Below, piece after piece: positions 7,875-16,250 of a stretch of DNA of 47,049 bases. The first letter of the stretch is position 1. Each line of letters opens with the position of its first letter. The notes under the pieces were generated by a model. That model ran no database searches. It had not been told where the DNA came from and saw only the letters and a list, made by a program, of their open reading frames with translations. A program made the translations under genes and the position numbers. This DNA is from Candidatus Eiseniibacteriota bacterium (lineage in GTDB: Bacteria > Eisenbacteria > RBG-16-71-46): positions 1 through 47,049 of the forward strand of contig JANYBS010000100.1 in NCBI GenBank assembly GCA_025360715.1, given 5' to 3'.

Positions 7875-8843
7875 ATGCGCATCGCGACTTTCCTACCCCA
7901 CGTGGGCGTGTTCGGAGGCGTCCGCCGCTTCCTCGAACTGGGCAACGAGTGGACGCGCCTGGGCCACGATGTGACGCTCTACACGCCGGCGGGCCTGCCC
8001 CCCACTTGGCTGGCCTATGGCGGTGGCATCGCGCCGCTGGGCGCCGCCACCTCCTCCTGCGACGTGGCCTTCTGCGCCGATCCACACACGTACGACGCGT
8101 TTCGCGCCATGCCCGCCGCGCGCCATGTGTACTACTGCGTCATCGAGGGCGACGAGGGCCTGGCGCGGGCCGCCGCCGATCCCGGCGTGACGCTGGCGGC
8201 GAACTCCGGCGACCTGCGAGCGGCGCTCGCCAAGCGCTTCCGGCAAGTCGTGCTCGATGGCGTGGGCGGCATCCGCACGGACTTCTTCCGCCCCGGCCCG
8301 GCCCAGCGCACTGCTGCGCCCCTGCGTGTGCTGGTCAACGGCCGGCGCTCGCGGCCCAAGAAGGGCACGGACCTGGTGCTGAAATCGCTCGCGGGCCTGA
8401 TCGGCCAGGTGCCTGACTTCGAGGTCGTACTCTTCGACAGCGTCGAAGCGCACAACCGCCAGGACCCGCGCGATGGCGCGCCGTTGCCACCCAACGCGCG
8501 CTTCGTGCTAGGCCCCACGCAGGAGGAATTGCTGGCGCTCTATCAGTCCTCGCACCTCTTCATCGCTGCCGAGCGCAAAGCCGGCTGGTGCAACACCGCG
8601 CTCGAATCGCTTGCGTGCGGCTGCGCGCTCGTGTGCACGCGCAGCGGCACGCGCGACTTCGCGGTGCATGAGCGCAACGCGCTCGTCACCTGGCGCCATT
8701 CGTGGTTCGTGCGCCGCGCCGCGAAGCGCGTGCTCACCGACGCGGGCCTGCGTGCGCGCTTAGGCGCTGCAGGACCGGCCAGCGCGGCGCCGTGGGCGTG
8801 GCCGGTGCTGGCGGCGAAGCTGCTCTCGCAGCTGCAGGCCTGA
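7875..8843 (+). CDS. GT-B fold glycosyltransferase (GT4-like)
   Basis: The 322-residue protein resembles a compact family 4 glycosyltransferase. The N-terminal half has MRIATFLPHVGVFGGVRRFL (the GG donor loop) and LGHDVTLYTP. The C-terminal half has RVLVNGRRSRPKKGTDLVLK and the phosphate-site region near residues 230-265, ending ESLACGCALVCTRSGTRD, where the usual EGFGLP..EAMA pattern is replaced by ERKAGWCNTALESLACG. It would transfer a sugar from a nucleotide donor, probably to a surface glycan; donor and acceptor are unknown. I place the start at ATG 7875 because the family's N-terminal strand begins there. No good Shine-Dalgarno precedes it. A strong terminator follows 16 bases after the stop, so it is likely monocistronic. 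Confidence 0.82.
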   Translation: MRIATFLPHVGVFGGVRRFLELGNEWTRLGHDVTLYTPAGLPPTWLAYGGGIAPLGAATSSCDVAFCADPHTYDAFRAMPAARHVYYCVIEGDEGLARAAADPGVTLAANSGDLRAALAKRFRQVVLDGVGGIRTDFFRPGPAQRTAAPLRVLVNGRRSRPKKGTDLVLKSLAGLIGQVPDFEVVLFDSVEAHNRQDPRDGAPLPPNARFVLGPTQEELLALYQSSHLFIAAERKAGWCNTALESLACGCALVCTRSGTRDFAVHERNALVTWRHSWFVRRAAKRVLTDAGLRARLGAAGPASAAPWAWPVLAAKLLSQLQA

Positions 8844-8859
8844 GGCGCCAGAAACACGA

Positions 8860-8881
8860 ACGGCGCCCGCGAGGGCGCCGT
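8860..8881 (+). terminator. Terminator between convergent glycosyltransferase and nuoI
   Basis: A perfect 9-bp stem, ACGGCGCCC (8860-8868) with GGGCGCCGT (8873-8881), closes a GCGA tetraloop of the stable GNRA class. The plus-strand tail CGTTTCTTCTT is T-rich. The minus-strand tail also has some T, so it may work in both directions. Confidence 0.75.
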
Positions 8882-8915
8882 CGTTTCTTCTTCGCTTTGC
8901 TGCATCGCGCTAGGG

Positions 8916-9362
8916 TCAGCGCGTGGGCAGGTAGCCGCTCTTCTCCATCGGCACCACCAACTCGTCCTTGGTGTAGATGAACGCGTTGCGGTTGTAGTCG
9001 GAAAGCTCATAGTTCTTCTCGAGCCAGATCGCGTCCTCCGGGCAGGCTTCTTCGCACATGCCGCAGAAGATGCAGCGCAGCATGTTGATCTCGTAGCGCT
9101 CGGCGTAGCGCTCGCCGTGCGAGACCGGCGCCGCGGGATCGTTCTCGGCAGCCTTGACGAAGATCGCATCGGCCGGGCAGGCCACGGCGCAGAGCTCACA
9201 GCCGACGCAGCGCTCCAGGCCGTCTTCGTGACGCGCCAGAATGTGCAGGCCGCGGAAGCGCGGGAACATCTCGAGCTTCTCGTCCGGGTACTGGACAGTG
9301 AATGGCTTCTTGAACAGGTTCTCGAACGTGACCCCGAGTCCTGTCGCCAGCTCCTTCAGCAT
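8916..9362 (-). CDS. nuoI: NADH-quinone oxidoreductase subunit I (2x[4Fe-4S] ferredoxin-type)
   Basis: The 148-residue protein carries two complete 4Fe-4S motifs: CVGCELCAVACP (Cys52, 55, 58, 62) and CIFCGMCEEACP (Cys97, 100, 103, 107). The spacing between them, the N-terminal FKKPFTVQYPDEK and PRFRGLHILARHEDG, and the segment after the second motif (DAIWLEKNYELSDYNR) match NuoI. NuoI wires clusters N6a and N6b of respiratory complex I between the peripheral arm and the quinone site. No other nuo gene is present in the window, which is unusual because nuoA-N normally form one operon. It is therefore a dispersed subunit or a second copy. The ATG at 9362 has AGAGGA nine bases upstream. Confidence 0.92.
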   Translation of the reverse strand: MLKELATGLGVTFENLFKKPFTVQYPDEKLEMFPRFRGLHILARHEDGLERCVGCELCAVACPADAIFVKAAENDPAAPVSHGERYAERYEINMLRCIFCGMCEEACPEDAIWLEKNYELSDYNRNAFIYTKDELVVPMEKSGYLPTR

Positions 9363-9486
9363 CGCGGGTGTCCTCTAAGATGTGCGGCACGGTCCACAAC
9401 GATCGGTGCACGTACGGCCGAATATGACATGGAAGATAGCGGCGGCAGCGAGGGGGTGCAAGCGGGGCGAAGCCCGGGGATGACGC

Positions 9487-10227
9487 TCAGAGCGCGAGCG
9501 AGACGACCGCCCGCATCACGCGCGTATGCGCCTGGGGCAGGCCGCGGCGGCGGATGTCGACCACGCCTTCATCCCACCGCAACGCAGCATCGACGCCATG
9601 TCCCGCAACGGCGAAGCGCCAGCCTGCACCTGCGCTCACGCGCAGATCCCACGGATACAGGCTCGCGCGCAGGCCCGTAGCCGAGCCCACGGTCTCGAAG
9701 ATCACGGCCTCCGGCGATGCGCGGCGCGGTGCGGACGCGGCCGCCGTCGACGAGGTCCCGAACGCGGTCTGGAGATCCGCCGAATACTGATAGGCCGGCA
9801 CCAGCGCAGCGTCTGCGAACGCACCCGTGCGCGCACCCGGCATGAATCGCAGCCGGATCGGCAGCTCCACCGCGTGAATGGTCTGCTTGACGGTGAAAGG
9901 CGTGCGCACCGTTTGGAGCACGGTCCCGCCCTGGGCCGTGGTGAGCAGCACCCATCGGTCCTGCCGTCCCACCGCGGAGAGCGCGAGGCCGGGCTCGAAC
10001 TCGAGCAGCCGGCCAAGGCGCCACCGCGCGGCGAGCGCAGCCGTGGGCGCCCATCGCCACGTGCGAGCACTGCCGTCCACGGCCTCGTCCTGGCGGATCC
10101 ATGAGCGGTCCAGTCCGAGCGATGCCGCGAACCGGGGCCGCGCGTAGCCCTGCGGAACGCAGGCGAGAAGCAGGGTGAGGCTGGTCAAGCCGCTCACCCA
10201 CGGGCCGCGTGCACAGCGCATGATCAC
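9487..10227 (-). CDS. Predicted outer membrane beta-barrel protein
   Basis: I do not recognise a specific family. The 246-residue product has a signal peptide (residues 1-29, LTSLTLLLACVPQGYA), then alternating strand-like segments such as RFAASLGLDRSWI, PTAALAARWRLGRLLEFEPGLALSAVG and AVELPIRLRFMPG, ending in MRAVVSLAL. This is the pattern of small PorT/OMP_b-brl type outer membrane barrels. Its ATG overlaps the stop of the upstream beta-propeller gene (ATGA), making it the last gene of the long minus-strand run that ends here. Function is unknown; a structural or receptor role in the outer membrane is inference. Confidence 0.7.
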   Translation of the reverse strand: MIMRCARGPWVSGLTSLTLLLACVPQGYARPRFAASLGLDRSWIRQDEAVDGSARTWRWAPTAALAARWRLGRLLEFEPGLALSAVGRQDRWVLLTTAQGGTVLQTVRTPFTVKQTIHAVELPIRLRFMPGARTGAFADAALVPAYQYSADLQTAFGTSSTAAASAPRRASPEAVIFETVGSATGLRASLYPWDLRVSAGAGWRFAVAGHGVDAALRWDEGVVDIRRRGLPQAHTRVMRAVVSLAL

Positions 10228-11549
10228 CTCTCCCCTGAGGATCGCGCCGGCTGCGCCGCCAGCGGTACGCGGCGCAGCTGAGCGGGGCGCGCGCTCAGCG
10301 CATCCTTGAGCTTCTCGTCCTTGCCCAGACGATCCCAGCCGCTATTGGAGACAAACACGAAGCCGCCGTCCACGATCACGCCATGCGTGGGGTCTCCGAG
10401 TCCCGCGCCGCCTTGTTCATAGAGCGTCCACGCGGTCACCTCGTCGCCCTTGGCGTTTAGCTGGAGTCGCACCACGCGTTCCGGGCGCGTGCCGTTCTGC
10501 ACGGCGTACAGGATGCTGCCGTCGCGCACCATACCGTCGATGCCTTCCAGGCACACGCCCGGCTTGCAGCGCATCGGACGCACGCCGCCAGTGGCCAGAT
10601 CGACGATCGAGATGCCACTGCCGCCATCGGCCACGTACAGGCGCTTGCCGTCGGCGGCCAGCGCCGGTGTCTGCGGGCCGCGGATCACGCCGTCGCCCAC
10701 CACCACCTGCAGCGACTCGCTCTGCGGGCTCGCGCGGTAGAGGGTGCCACGGAAGGAATCGGTCACGTACACCGTGCCGTCTGCGGTCAGGCACATGTCG
10801 CCGAGCAGGCGCCGGTCGCCGGTGCGTCGCGTCTCGAGGCGCTTGCGCACCTTGCCCGCAGCGAGGTCCCAACACACGAGCGCAGTGCGGCCCGAGTCGG
10901 CGTCGACGTAACCATCCGCGGTCGGGAGCGCGGCGACCGACACCCAGAGCAATCGGCGCGTGCTGTCGACGCTCACGGCGAACGCTGCCCAGCCGTCGGG
11001 AGCGACCGCCATGCGCTTCTCGACGCCCGAGGTATCGAACGCGAAGACGATCCCGCGCCGCACGCTCGAGGCGTACCACGTGTCCGTGCGCGCATCGTGC
11101 GAGACATCCTCGATCAGCGCGCCCACGTCGCCGAACGTATGCACGAGGGTGCTCGGCGCGGCCGTGCGGCCATTGGCTTTAAGCCGCAGCGCCAGGCGCT
11201 GGAAATCAGGCTCGTCCTTGATCGACGTGAAGTCGCTGTCGGCGAGCACATTGGTCATGAGCCCGCACGCGGTGTATTCGCGCAGATAGTCGAGCGCGGC
11301 CTGCTTGTGCCCCAGCAGCACCTCGGCGCACGCGAGGTTGTATGAAAGGCCCGAGTTCCCGCCCAGTACCTCGCGTACCTTGAGGAGTTCGTCGCGGAAC
11401 AAGCGGTAGTCCCGGCGCGTGTGCGCATCGAGCGCGGCGCGGTAGTGCACACGCCAGGGTTCGGTGGTCTGGGCGTGCGCGGTGGCGGCGGCCGCGACAA
11501 GACACGCGGCGACGCCCATGGCGCGAAGTGCTGCGCGAAGATTCCTCAT
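10224..11549 (-). CDS. Secreted TPR-like/beta-propeller (SMP-30/NHL-like) protein
   Basis: The 441-residue protein starts at ATG 11549 with a signal peptide (residues 1-26, ending ATAHA). Residues 30-110 look like TPR helices (SGLSYNLACAEVLLGHKQAALDYLREY). Residues 120-430 are repeated four-stranded blades typical of SMP-30/NHL propellers: LLGDMCLTADGTVYVTDSF, PALAADGKRLYVADGGSG and HGVIVDGGFVFVSNSGW. The same architecture is seen in periplasmic proteins of unknown function. No catalytic residues can be assigned. It lies 26 bases after the dcd stop and overlaps the following barrel gene by 4 bases. A partnership with that outer membrane protein is plausible but unproven. Confidence 0.8.
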   Translation of the reverse strand: MRNLRAALRAMGVAACLVAAAATAHAQTTEPWRVHYRAALDAHTRRDYRLFRDELLKVREVLGGNSGLSYNLACAEVLLGHKQAALDYLREYTACGLMTNVLADSDFTSIKDEPDFQRLALRLKANGRTAAPSTLVHTFGDVGALIEDVSHDARTDTWYASSVRRGIVFAFDTSGVEKRMAVAPDGWAAFAVSVDSTRRLLWVSVAALPTADGYVDADSGRTALVCWDLAAGKVRKRLETRRTGDRRLLGDMCLTADGTVYVTDSFRGTLYRASPQSESLQVVVGDGVIRGPQTPALAADGKRLYVADGGSGISIVDLATGGVRPMRCKPGVCLEGIDGMVRDGSILYAVQNGTRPERVVRLQLNAKGDEVTAWTLYEQGGAGLGDPTHGVIVDGGFVFVSNSGWDRLGKDEKLKDALSARPAQLRRVPLAAQPARSSGER

Positions 11550-11575
11550 GTGATCCCTCGTGCCTTTGCTTGAGC

Positions 11576-12130
11576 TCACAGCCGCGGCAGCGTGATGCCG
11601 GTCTGGGCCTGGTACTTGCCGCCGCGGTCTTTGTAGCTCACTTCGCAGACCTCGTGGGCCTCGAAGAACAGCACCTGCGCCAGACCTTCGTTGGCGTAGA
11701 TCTTGGCCGGCAGCGGCGTGGTGTTGCTGATCTCGAGCGTCACGTGGCCTTCCCACTCGGGCTCGAACGGCGTGACGTTGGTGATGATGCCGCAACGCGC
11801 GTACGTACTCTTGCCCACGGTGATCGTGAGCACATTGCGCGGGATGCGGAAGTACTCGACCGTGCGCGCGAGCGCGAACGAGTTCGGCGGCACGATGCAG
11901 ACGTCACCTTTGAAGTCGATCATGTTCTTGGGATCGAGATTCTTGGGGTCAACCACGGTCGAGTTCACATTGGTGAAGATCTTGAACTCGTCGGCGACAC
12001 GCACGTCATATCCGTATGATGACAATCCGTACGAGATCACGCCGGTGCGGACGAGCTTCTCCTCGAACGGTTCGATCATGCCGTGCTCCCGGCACATCTT
12101 GCGGATCCAGTGGTCAGGCTTGATGCTCAT
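11576..12130 (-). CDS. dcd: dCTP deaminase
   Basis: The 184-residue protein matches Dcd along its whole length. It starts [12 protein letters not shown], then has [34 protein letters not shown], the nucleotide-binding [31 protein letters not shown] with the catalytic-region Glu, and the C-terminal [14 protein letters not shown]. It deaminates dCTP to dUTP, feeding dTMP synthesis. The GKSTYARCG variant is the form common outside enterobacteria. The ATG at 12130 overlaps the mogA stop (ATGA). An upstream extension of the frame is only a shadow of mogA. Confidence 0.96.
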   Translation of the reverse strand: MSIKPDHWIRKMCREHGMIEPFEEKLVRTGVISYGLSSYGYDVRVADEFKIFTNVNSTVVDPKNLDPKNMIDFKGDVCIVPPNSFALARTVEYFRIPRNVLTITVGKSTYARCGIITNVTPFEPEWEGHVTLEISNTTPLPAKIYANEGLAQVLFFEAHEVCEVSYKDRGGKYQAQTGITLPRL

Positions 12131-12705
12131 CGAGTACTCCGGGTGGAAACGCGAGTGGTGACTGCCGCGGCACCGAGCATGCGCACCACGTGGTGCAGCT
12201 CGGGGATCAGGAGTTCCTTCAGCGCGAGTGTGACGGCTGCGCGCGAACCGGGCAAGAGCACCAGCAAGCGGCCCTTGACGATGCCCGCCGACGCACGGGA
12301 GAACCACGCGGCCGCGCCCACCTGCGCCCACGAGCGGGCACGAAAAGCCTCGCCGAAGCCGGGCAACTCCCGCTCGTAGAGGGGCTCCAGAGCCTCGGGC
12401 GTCACATCGCGTGGGCTCATGCCCGTGCCGCCGGTCACCAGCACCACGCGTACGCCGCGCCGCGCCAACAGCCGCACCGCGGCTGCGCGGATCGCGCGGC
12501 GCTCGTCCTTCACCCACGCGCGCGCGACCACCGCATGGCCCGCCTTCTCGAGCAGGTTCTGCATGGCCGTGCCGCTCGTGTCGTCGGCGCCGCGGCGCGT
12601 GTCGCTCACGGTGAGGATCGCGCACGCCACACGCGGCTCAGCGGCCGCGCGGGAAGCGGCGTGTGCGCCCGTGCGGGTGCTCTGTGCGGCTTTCACGCGG
12701 CCCAT
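12127..12705 (-). CDS. Molybdopterin adenylyltransferase-like protein, MogA/MoaB family
   Basis: At 192 residues this is a MoaB/MogA-fold protein. It has [19 protein letters not shown] at about residues 30-48, and the signature [15 protein letters not shown] at 91-105, which binds molybdopterin and ATP. The family adenylylates molybdopterin before metal insertion, or is an uncharacterised MoaB homologue. No other molybdenum cofactor genes are present here. The ATG at 12705 is chosen because AAGGAGG lies 7-8 bases upstream. It overlaps the end of the SDR-like gene by 13 bases and its stop overlaps the dcd start. The first 22 residues are a basic, low-complexity extension absent from typical family members. 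Confidence 0.9.
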   Translation of the reverse strand: MGRVKAAQSTRTGAHAASRAAAEPRVACAILTVSDTRRGADDTSGTAMQNLLEKAGHAVVARAWVKDERRAIRAAAVRLLARRGVRVVLVTGGTGMSPRDVTPEALEPLYERELPGFGEAFRARSWAQVGAAAWFSRASAGIVKGRLLVLLPGSRAAVTLALKELLIPELHHVVRMLGAAAVTTRVSTRSTR

Positions 12706-13391
12706 GCTGACGCCTCCTTGGCGATGCGAATCGGCGTGATACCAAAGCGCGACGCCCACGGCTCGCACTCGGCCAGACGATGCTCGGCCAACTCCTCTTG
12801 GGACGGCTCCCACGCGCCTCCGGCGCGTGAACCACCGCTACCCATCGCCAACTCGCGCAGCTCCGCGAGCGTCATCGCGTCGGGCCCGGCCACTTCGTAC
12901 CAATCGCGAAACGCCGCGTCGCTCAGCGCCGGCTGCGCGAGCCCGAGCGCGCGCGCCAAGGTCTCTACGGCATCGCTCTCGGCGACCGGGCAGACCATCT
13001 GCCGCCCGCCGCCCGGTAACGACGGGCCGCCGCGCAGCAACCGCCAGAATGGGCTCGCGGGCCCCACGAGCGGCGCGAAGCGCAGGGTGAGCGTGGGCGC
13101 GCCGCCGCCGCGTACATGCTCTTCGAGCCGCCAGAGGCGCTTGAGGCTGTCGGACTTGGCGTCGGGGTGCGCGCCCAGTCGTGAGAGAATGATCACGCGG
13201 AACGGCCGTGGCGCCACCGAGCGCACAAGGCCCGCGAAGTCGAACACGAATGCGCCCGTTGAAACCGCGAGCGTCACGGGCTCGGTGCCCGCCGGCACGG
13301 CGGCAGCATCGAGCAAGCGCTCACCACGCGCGACCAGCGCATCCAGCAGCCGCTGGGCCGGCGCGTCGAGCACGCCCGGGGTCACGATCAC
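12693..13391 (-). CDS. Degenerate NAD(P)-binding SDR/NmrA-like protein
   Basis: The 232-residue protein has the outline of an atypical SDR of the NmrA/NDUFA9 type. A first strand MIVTPGVLDAPAQRLLDALVARG is followed by FVFDFAGLVRSV, RVIILSRLGAHPDAKS, the helix LKRLWRLEEHVR and TLTLRFAPLVGPASPFWRLL. The Gly-rich GxxGxxG motif is missing (TPGVLDAPA occupies that site), and the catalytic Tyr of YxxxK is not seen in SDSLKRLW. Dinucleotide binding and dehydrogenase activity are therefore doubtful. The GTG start at 13391 overlaps the upstream stop (GTGA). The same frame is open further upstream, but that part is a shadow of the fusion gene. Function unknown. Confidence 0.75.
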   Translation of the reverse strand: MIVTPGVLDAPAQRLLDALVARGERLLDAAAVPAGTEPVTLAVSTGAFVFDFAGLVRSVAPRPFRVIILSRLGAHPDAKSDSLKRLWRLEEHVRGGGAPTLTLRFAPLVGPASPFWRLLRGGPSLPGGGRQMVCPVAESDAVETLARALGLAQPALSDAAFRDWYEVAGPDAMTLAELRELAMGSGGSRAGGAWEPSQEELAEHRLAECEPWASRFGITPIRIAKEASAWAA

Positions 13392-14437
13392 GCGAAGTCC
13401 CCGAGCGCGCCACGCAACTGCCGGCGGTGCGACAGGTCGTGCTCGCTCCAGTAGCGCACCATATCGGCGATCGTGTGCGGGCCGCGCACCGGATGCACCA
13501 TCATGCGCTGCCACTGTCTTGGCGTGAACGACGCGAGCGTCCGCAAGAGCGGGGCGCGTGCCTCGCGCCACGCGGCGAGCATCGCGAGCGCATCGGCGGC
13601 GCGATGGCCGCGCGACTCCACCCACATCTGCGCGCTGATCGCGGGCACCGCGGGAAAGTCATTCACGAGCGCAGCACGCAAGCGCGGCGCAAAGACCTCG
13701 GAGTCGCAATCCCACAGATGCCCCAGGATCTCGTTCGCGCACCAGCGCGATTCGTCGCGCCGCTCTCGAAAAGCGCCTTCGCCTTCATCCTCGAAGCGTA
13801 GTTCGATGAAGTCGGGCGTGCCGTGCAGGACATCCAGACGCTGCTCCCATTCAAGATGATCCATCGGTTCGAGTGCGCGCGGCATGGGCGCGCTCGGGTC
13901 CGCGAACGGCGGCGAGGCCGAACCGATGCCGCGCCGAAGGTACGAGCCGCCCAGATCGGCGTAGTGCACCGCGCCCACGCGGATCGCCTCGCGATGCGCA
14001 TCATTCACGGGCCCGATCACGCGCGCCGGCGCGCCCACGGCCAAGCTGCCGGGCGGGATGACTTGATTCTCCTTCACCAGCGCTGAAGCTCCGATCAGGC
14101 TGCCCGCGCCGATGCGTGCGCCGGTGAGGATCACGGCGCCCATGCCGATCAAGCAGTCGTCCTCGATCACGCAGCCATGCACGATCGCGCGGTGCCCCAC
14201 GGTGACGCGCGCACCGACGATGGCCGGATAGCCTTCATCGGTATGCACCGTGGTCATGTCCTGGATGTTGGAGTCCGCGCCGATCGTGATGCCCGCCGAA
14301 TCGCCGCGCAGCACGCTATGGAACCACACGCTCGCGCGCGCGGCGATGTGCACCTGCCCCACCACCACGGCGCCCGGTGCGATGAAGACGGAAGGGTCCA
14401 CACGGACGTCTTCGGGCCAATCGTTGTAGCGGCTCAT
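13388..14437 (-). CDS. Gamma-carbonic anhydrase-like / DinB-like fusion protein
   Basis: A single 349-residue frame joins two domains. Residues 1-165 are a left-handed beta-helix of hexapeptide repeats (YrdA/PaaY/CaiE class) with the three metal-ligand histidines in place: His65 in TTVHTD, His82 and His87 in VGHRAIVHG. Residues about 190-349 resemble a DinB/YfiT four-helix bundle with a likely metal triad: His240 in ILGHLWD, and His333 and His337 in SEHDLSHRRQL. The first domain may be a carbonic anhydrase or acyltransferase-like protein; DinB proteins are often metal-dependent thiol transferases. The joining segment (165-190) is Pro/Ser-rich. ATG 14437 overlaps the upstream stop (ATGA), and its TGA overlaps the next GTG. 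This combination is not one I know. Confidence 0.85.
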   Translation of the reverse strand: MSRYNDWPEDVRVDPSVFIAPGAVVVGQVHIAARASVWFHSVLRGDSAGITIGADSNIQDMTTVHTDEGYPAIVGARVTVGHRAIVHGCVIEDDCLIGMGAVILTGARIGAGSLIGASALVKENQVIPPGSLAVGAPARVIGPVNDAHREAIRVGAVHYADLGGSYLRRGIGSASPPFADPSAPMPRALEPMDHLEWEQRLDVLHGTPDFIELRFEDEGEGAFRERRDESRWCANEILGHLWDCDSEVFAPRLRAALVNDFPAVPAISAQMWVESRGHRAADALAMLAAWREARAPLLRTLASFTPRQWQRMMVHPVRGPHTIADMVRYWSEHDLSHRRQLRGALGDFA

Positions 14438-15078
14438 CGTAGCCCCGCGGCTTCGCCGACGAACGGGTTGTTCCGGCGCTCAGCGCCCACCGTGGTGGAC
14501 GGGCCATGTCCCGGCAGCAAGCGCGTGTCGTCGGGCAACGTGAATAGCCGCTCGTGGATCGAGCGCACGAGCGTCTCGAACGAGCCTCCCGGAAGATCGG
14601 TGCGCCCGACCGAGCCGTTGAAGATCACATCGGCGCACCACACTGTGCCGCCGTGACGGAACGCGGTGTGCCCCGGCGAGTGACCCGGCGTGAAGATCGC
14701 CTCGAGTTCCTGCTCGCCCACGCGCACGCGCTCTCCATCGGTGAGGTAGTGCCCGACCGCGGGCACATCCACATGCGGGAAGTCGAACATGTCCGCTTGC
14801 TCGTTCACCGCCTCGAGCAGCGGCAGTTCGGCAGCGTGCAGCGCGAACACGCCACCGACGGCCTGCTGCACTTCGAGCATGCCGGCCACGTGGTCGTAGT
14901 GCGCATGCGTCGCGAGCAGCCAGCCGACTTCGAGATGCTCGCGCTGCACGAGCTCGATCACACGCTGCGGCTCGAAGCCCGCGTCGAGCACGGCGCTCTG
15001 GCGCGTGACCGGACACGTGAGCACATAAGTGTTGTTGTCGAGCGGGCCCAGCTTGAGGTGACGGCTCTCGAGCGGCAT
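14434..15078 (-). CDS. MBL-fold hydrolase, glyoxalase II-like
   Basis: The 214-residue metallo-beta-lactamase-fold protein has all metal ligands: THAHYDHVAG (His58, His60, Asp62, His63), His133 in TPGHSPGHT, Asp150 in VWCADVIF and His191 in LLPGHGPST. This is the short hydroxyacylglutathione hydrolase-like (YcbL) group, which hydrolyses thioesters or related esters. The substrate is unknown. The start at ATG 15078 has GGAGAGG 3-9 bases upstream. It follows the FAD oxidoreductase by 14 bases and overlaps the carbonic anhydrase/DinB fusion by 4. Confidence 0.92.
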   Translation of the reverse strand: MPLESRHLKLGPLDNNTYVLTCPVTRQSAVLDAGFEPQRVIELVQREHLEVGWLLATHAHYDHVAGMLEVQQAVGGVFALHAAELPLLEAVNEQADMFDFPHVDVPAVGHYLTDGERVRVGEQELEAIFTPGHSPGHTAFRHGGTVWCADVIFNGSVGRTDLPGGSFETLVRSIHERLFTLPDDTRLLPGHGPSTTVGAERRNNPFVGEAAGLR

Positions 15079-15092
15079 GGCCTCTCCAAGCC

Positions 15093-16250
15093 TTAGATGA
15101 CGTTGGCTTCGGCGACCACAGCATCCTCGGCGAAGCGCTCGAGACGCATCTCGTGCAGGTCCAGACTCGGCTTGCCGTCCACGATCCACTCGCTGATCAG
15201 TTCCCCGACCGCCGGGGCCTGCATGAAACCGTGCCCGCTGAAGCCGTTCGCGAGCATGAGCCCCTGCACGCGCTTAGGAACCCCCAGCACCGCGTTGTGG
15301 TCGGGCGTGGTCTCGTAGAGGCCAGCCCAGCCATGGCCGATCTCGGCCTCGGCCAGCGCGGGCAGCCGCTCCATGGCGGGCTCGACGACCTTTTCCAGAA
15401 AGTCCCAATTCGTACTGATGTCGAATCCCGGCGGCTCATCCTTGTCGGCCAGTCCCAGCAGCATGCCACCGCTCTCGCGGTGCATGTACACGCCGGTCTT
15501 CATGTCGACGATCATCGGCAGCTTCTCGTGCACGAACGCCATGGGCTTGGTCGTGAAGCAGTGCCGCCGGTAGGGCAGCACGGGCAGGTCGACGCCCGCC
15601 CACTTCGCGACCTCGGCCGCATACGGCCCCGCAGCGTTCACCACCATCGGCGTGGCGATATCGCCCTGCGCCGTGCGCACGGCGGCCACGCGCGTGCCGT
15701 CCATGACGAGGCCGGTGGCGGGGACGCCAAAGAGGAACCGGGCGCCCAGCGCGCGCGCGCGCGCTTCGTACGCCTGCGTGATCTCGTGTGGATTGCCCAG
15801 ACCGTCGGTCGGGCAGAACGTGGCGCCCAGCACACCGGCCATGTCCACCTCTGGCACGATTGCGGAGGCGCCTTCGGGCGTGAGCGTCTGCGTCGGGATG
15901 CCGAGCGAGCGCTGCATGTCGGCCTGACGCTGGAAGCGCTCCCACATCGCGGGGTCGCTCAGCAAGAACAGGTATCCCACCTGGAAGAACACCGGATCGG
16001 TCTGCATCTCTTCTGCGAAGCGCTCGTACGCATGCACGCTGCGCTGCGAGATCGTGCAGTTGAGGGGGGTCGAGAACTGCTGGCGGATGCCGCCCGCGCA
16101 CTTGCCCGTGGAGCCCGCGCCGGAGAAGAGCTCTTTCTCGAGCACGACGACGTCACGAACACCGCGTTTCCCCAGGTGGTAGGCGATCGCGGCCCCGATG
16201 CAACCGGCGCCGATGATCACCACCGGCGCGGTTTGTGGGACTGAGCTCAC
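15093..16250 (-). CDS. FAD-dependent amine/amino-acid oxidoreductase (DAO family)
   Basis: The 385-residue protein opens with the dinucleotide-binding motif VVIIGAGCIGAAIAYHLGKRG at residues 9-29, with the acidic end VVVLEKE. STGKCAGGIRQQF near residue 50 matches the flavin-binding region of sarcosine oxidase beta and proline dehydrogenase-type enzymes. Later features are VVNAAGPYAAEVAKWAG, LPYRRHCFTTKP, GWAGLYETTPDHNAVLG and NGFSGHGFMQAPAVGELISE. It likely oxidises a secondary amine or amino acid such as sarcosine, glycine or proline; the substrate cannot be read. The GTG at 16250 overlaps the stop of the upstream TIM-barrel gene (GTGA). Confidence 0.92.
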   Translation of the reverse strand: MSSVPQTAPVVIIGAGCIGAAIAYHLGKRGVRDVVVLEKELFSGAGSTGKCAGGIRQQFSTPLNCTISQRSVHAYERFAEEMQTDPVFFQVGYLFLLSDPAMWERFQRQADMQRSLGIPTQTLTPEGASAIVPEVDMAGVLGATFCPTDGLGNPHEITQAYEARARALGARFLFGVPATGLVMDGTRVAAVRTAQGDIATPMVVNAAGPYAAEVAKWAGVDLPVLPYRRHCFTTKPMAFVHEKLPMIVDMKTGVYMHRESGGMLLGLADKDEPPGFDISTNWDFLEKVVEPAMERLPALAEAEIGHGWAGLYETTPDHNAVLGVPKRVQGLMLANGFSGHGFMQAPAVGELISEWIVDGKPSLDLHEMRLERFAEDAVVAEANVI

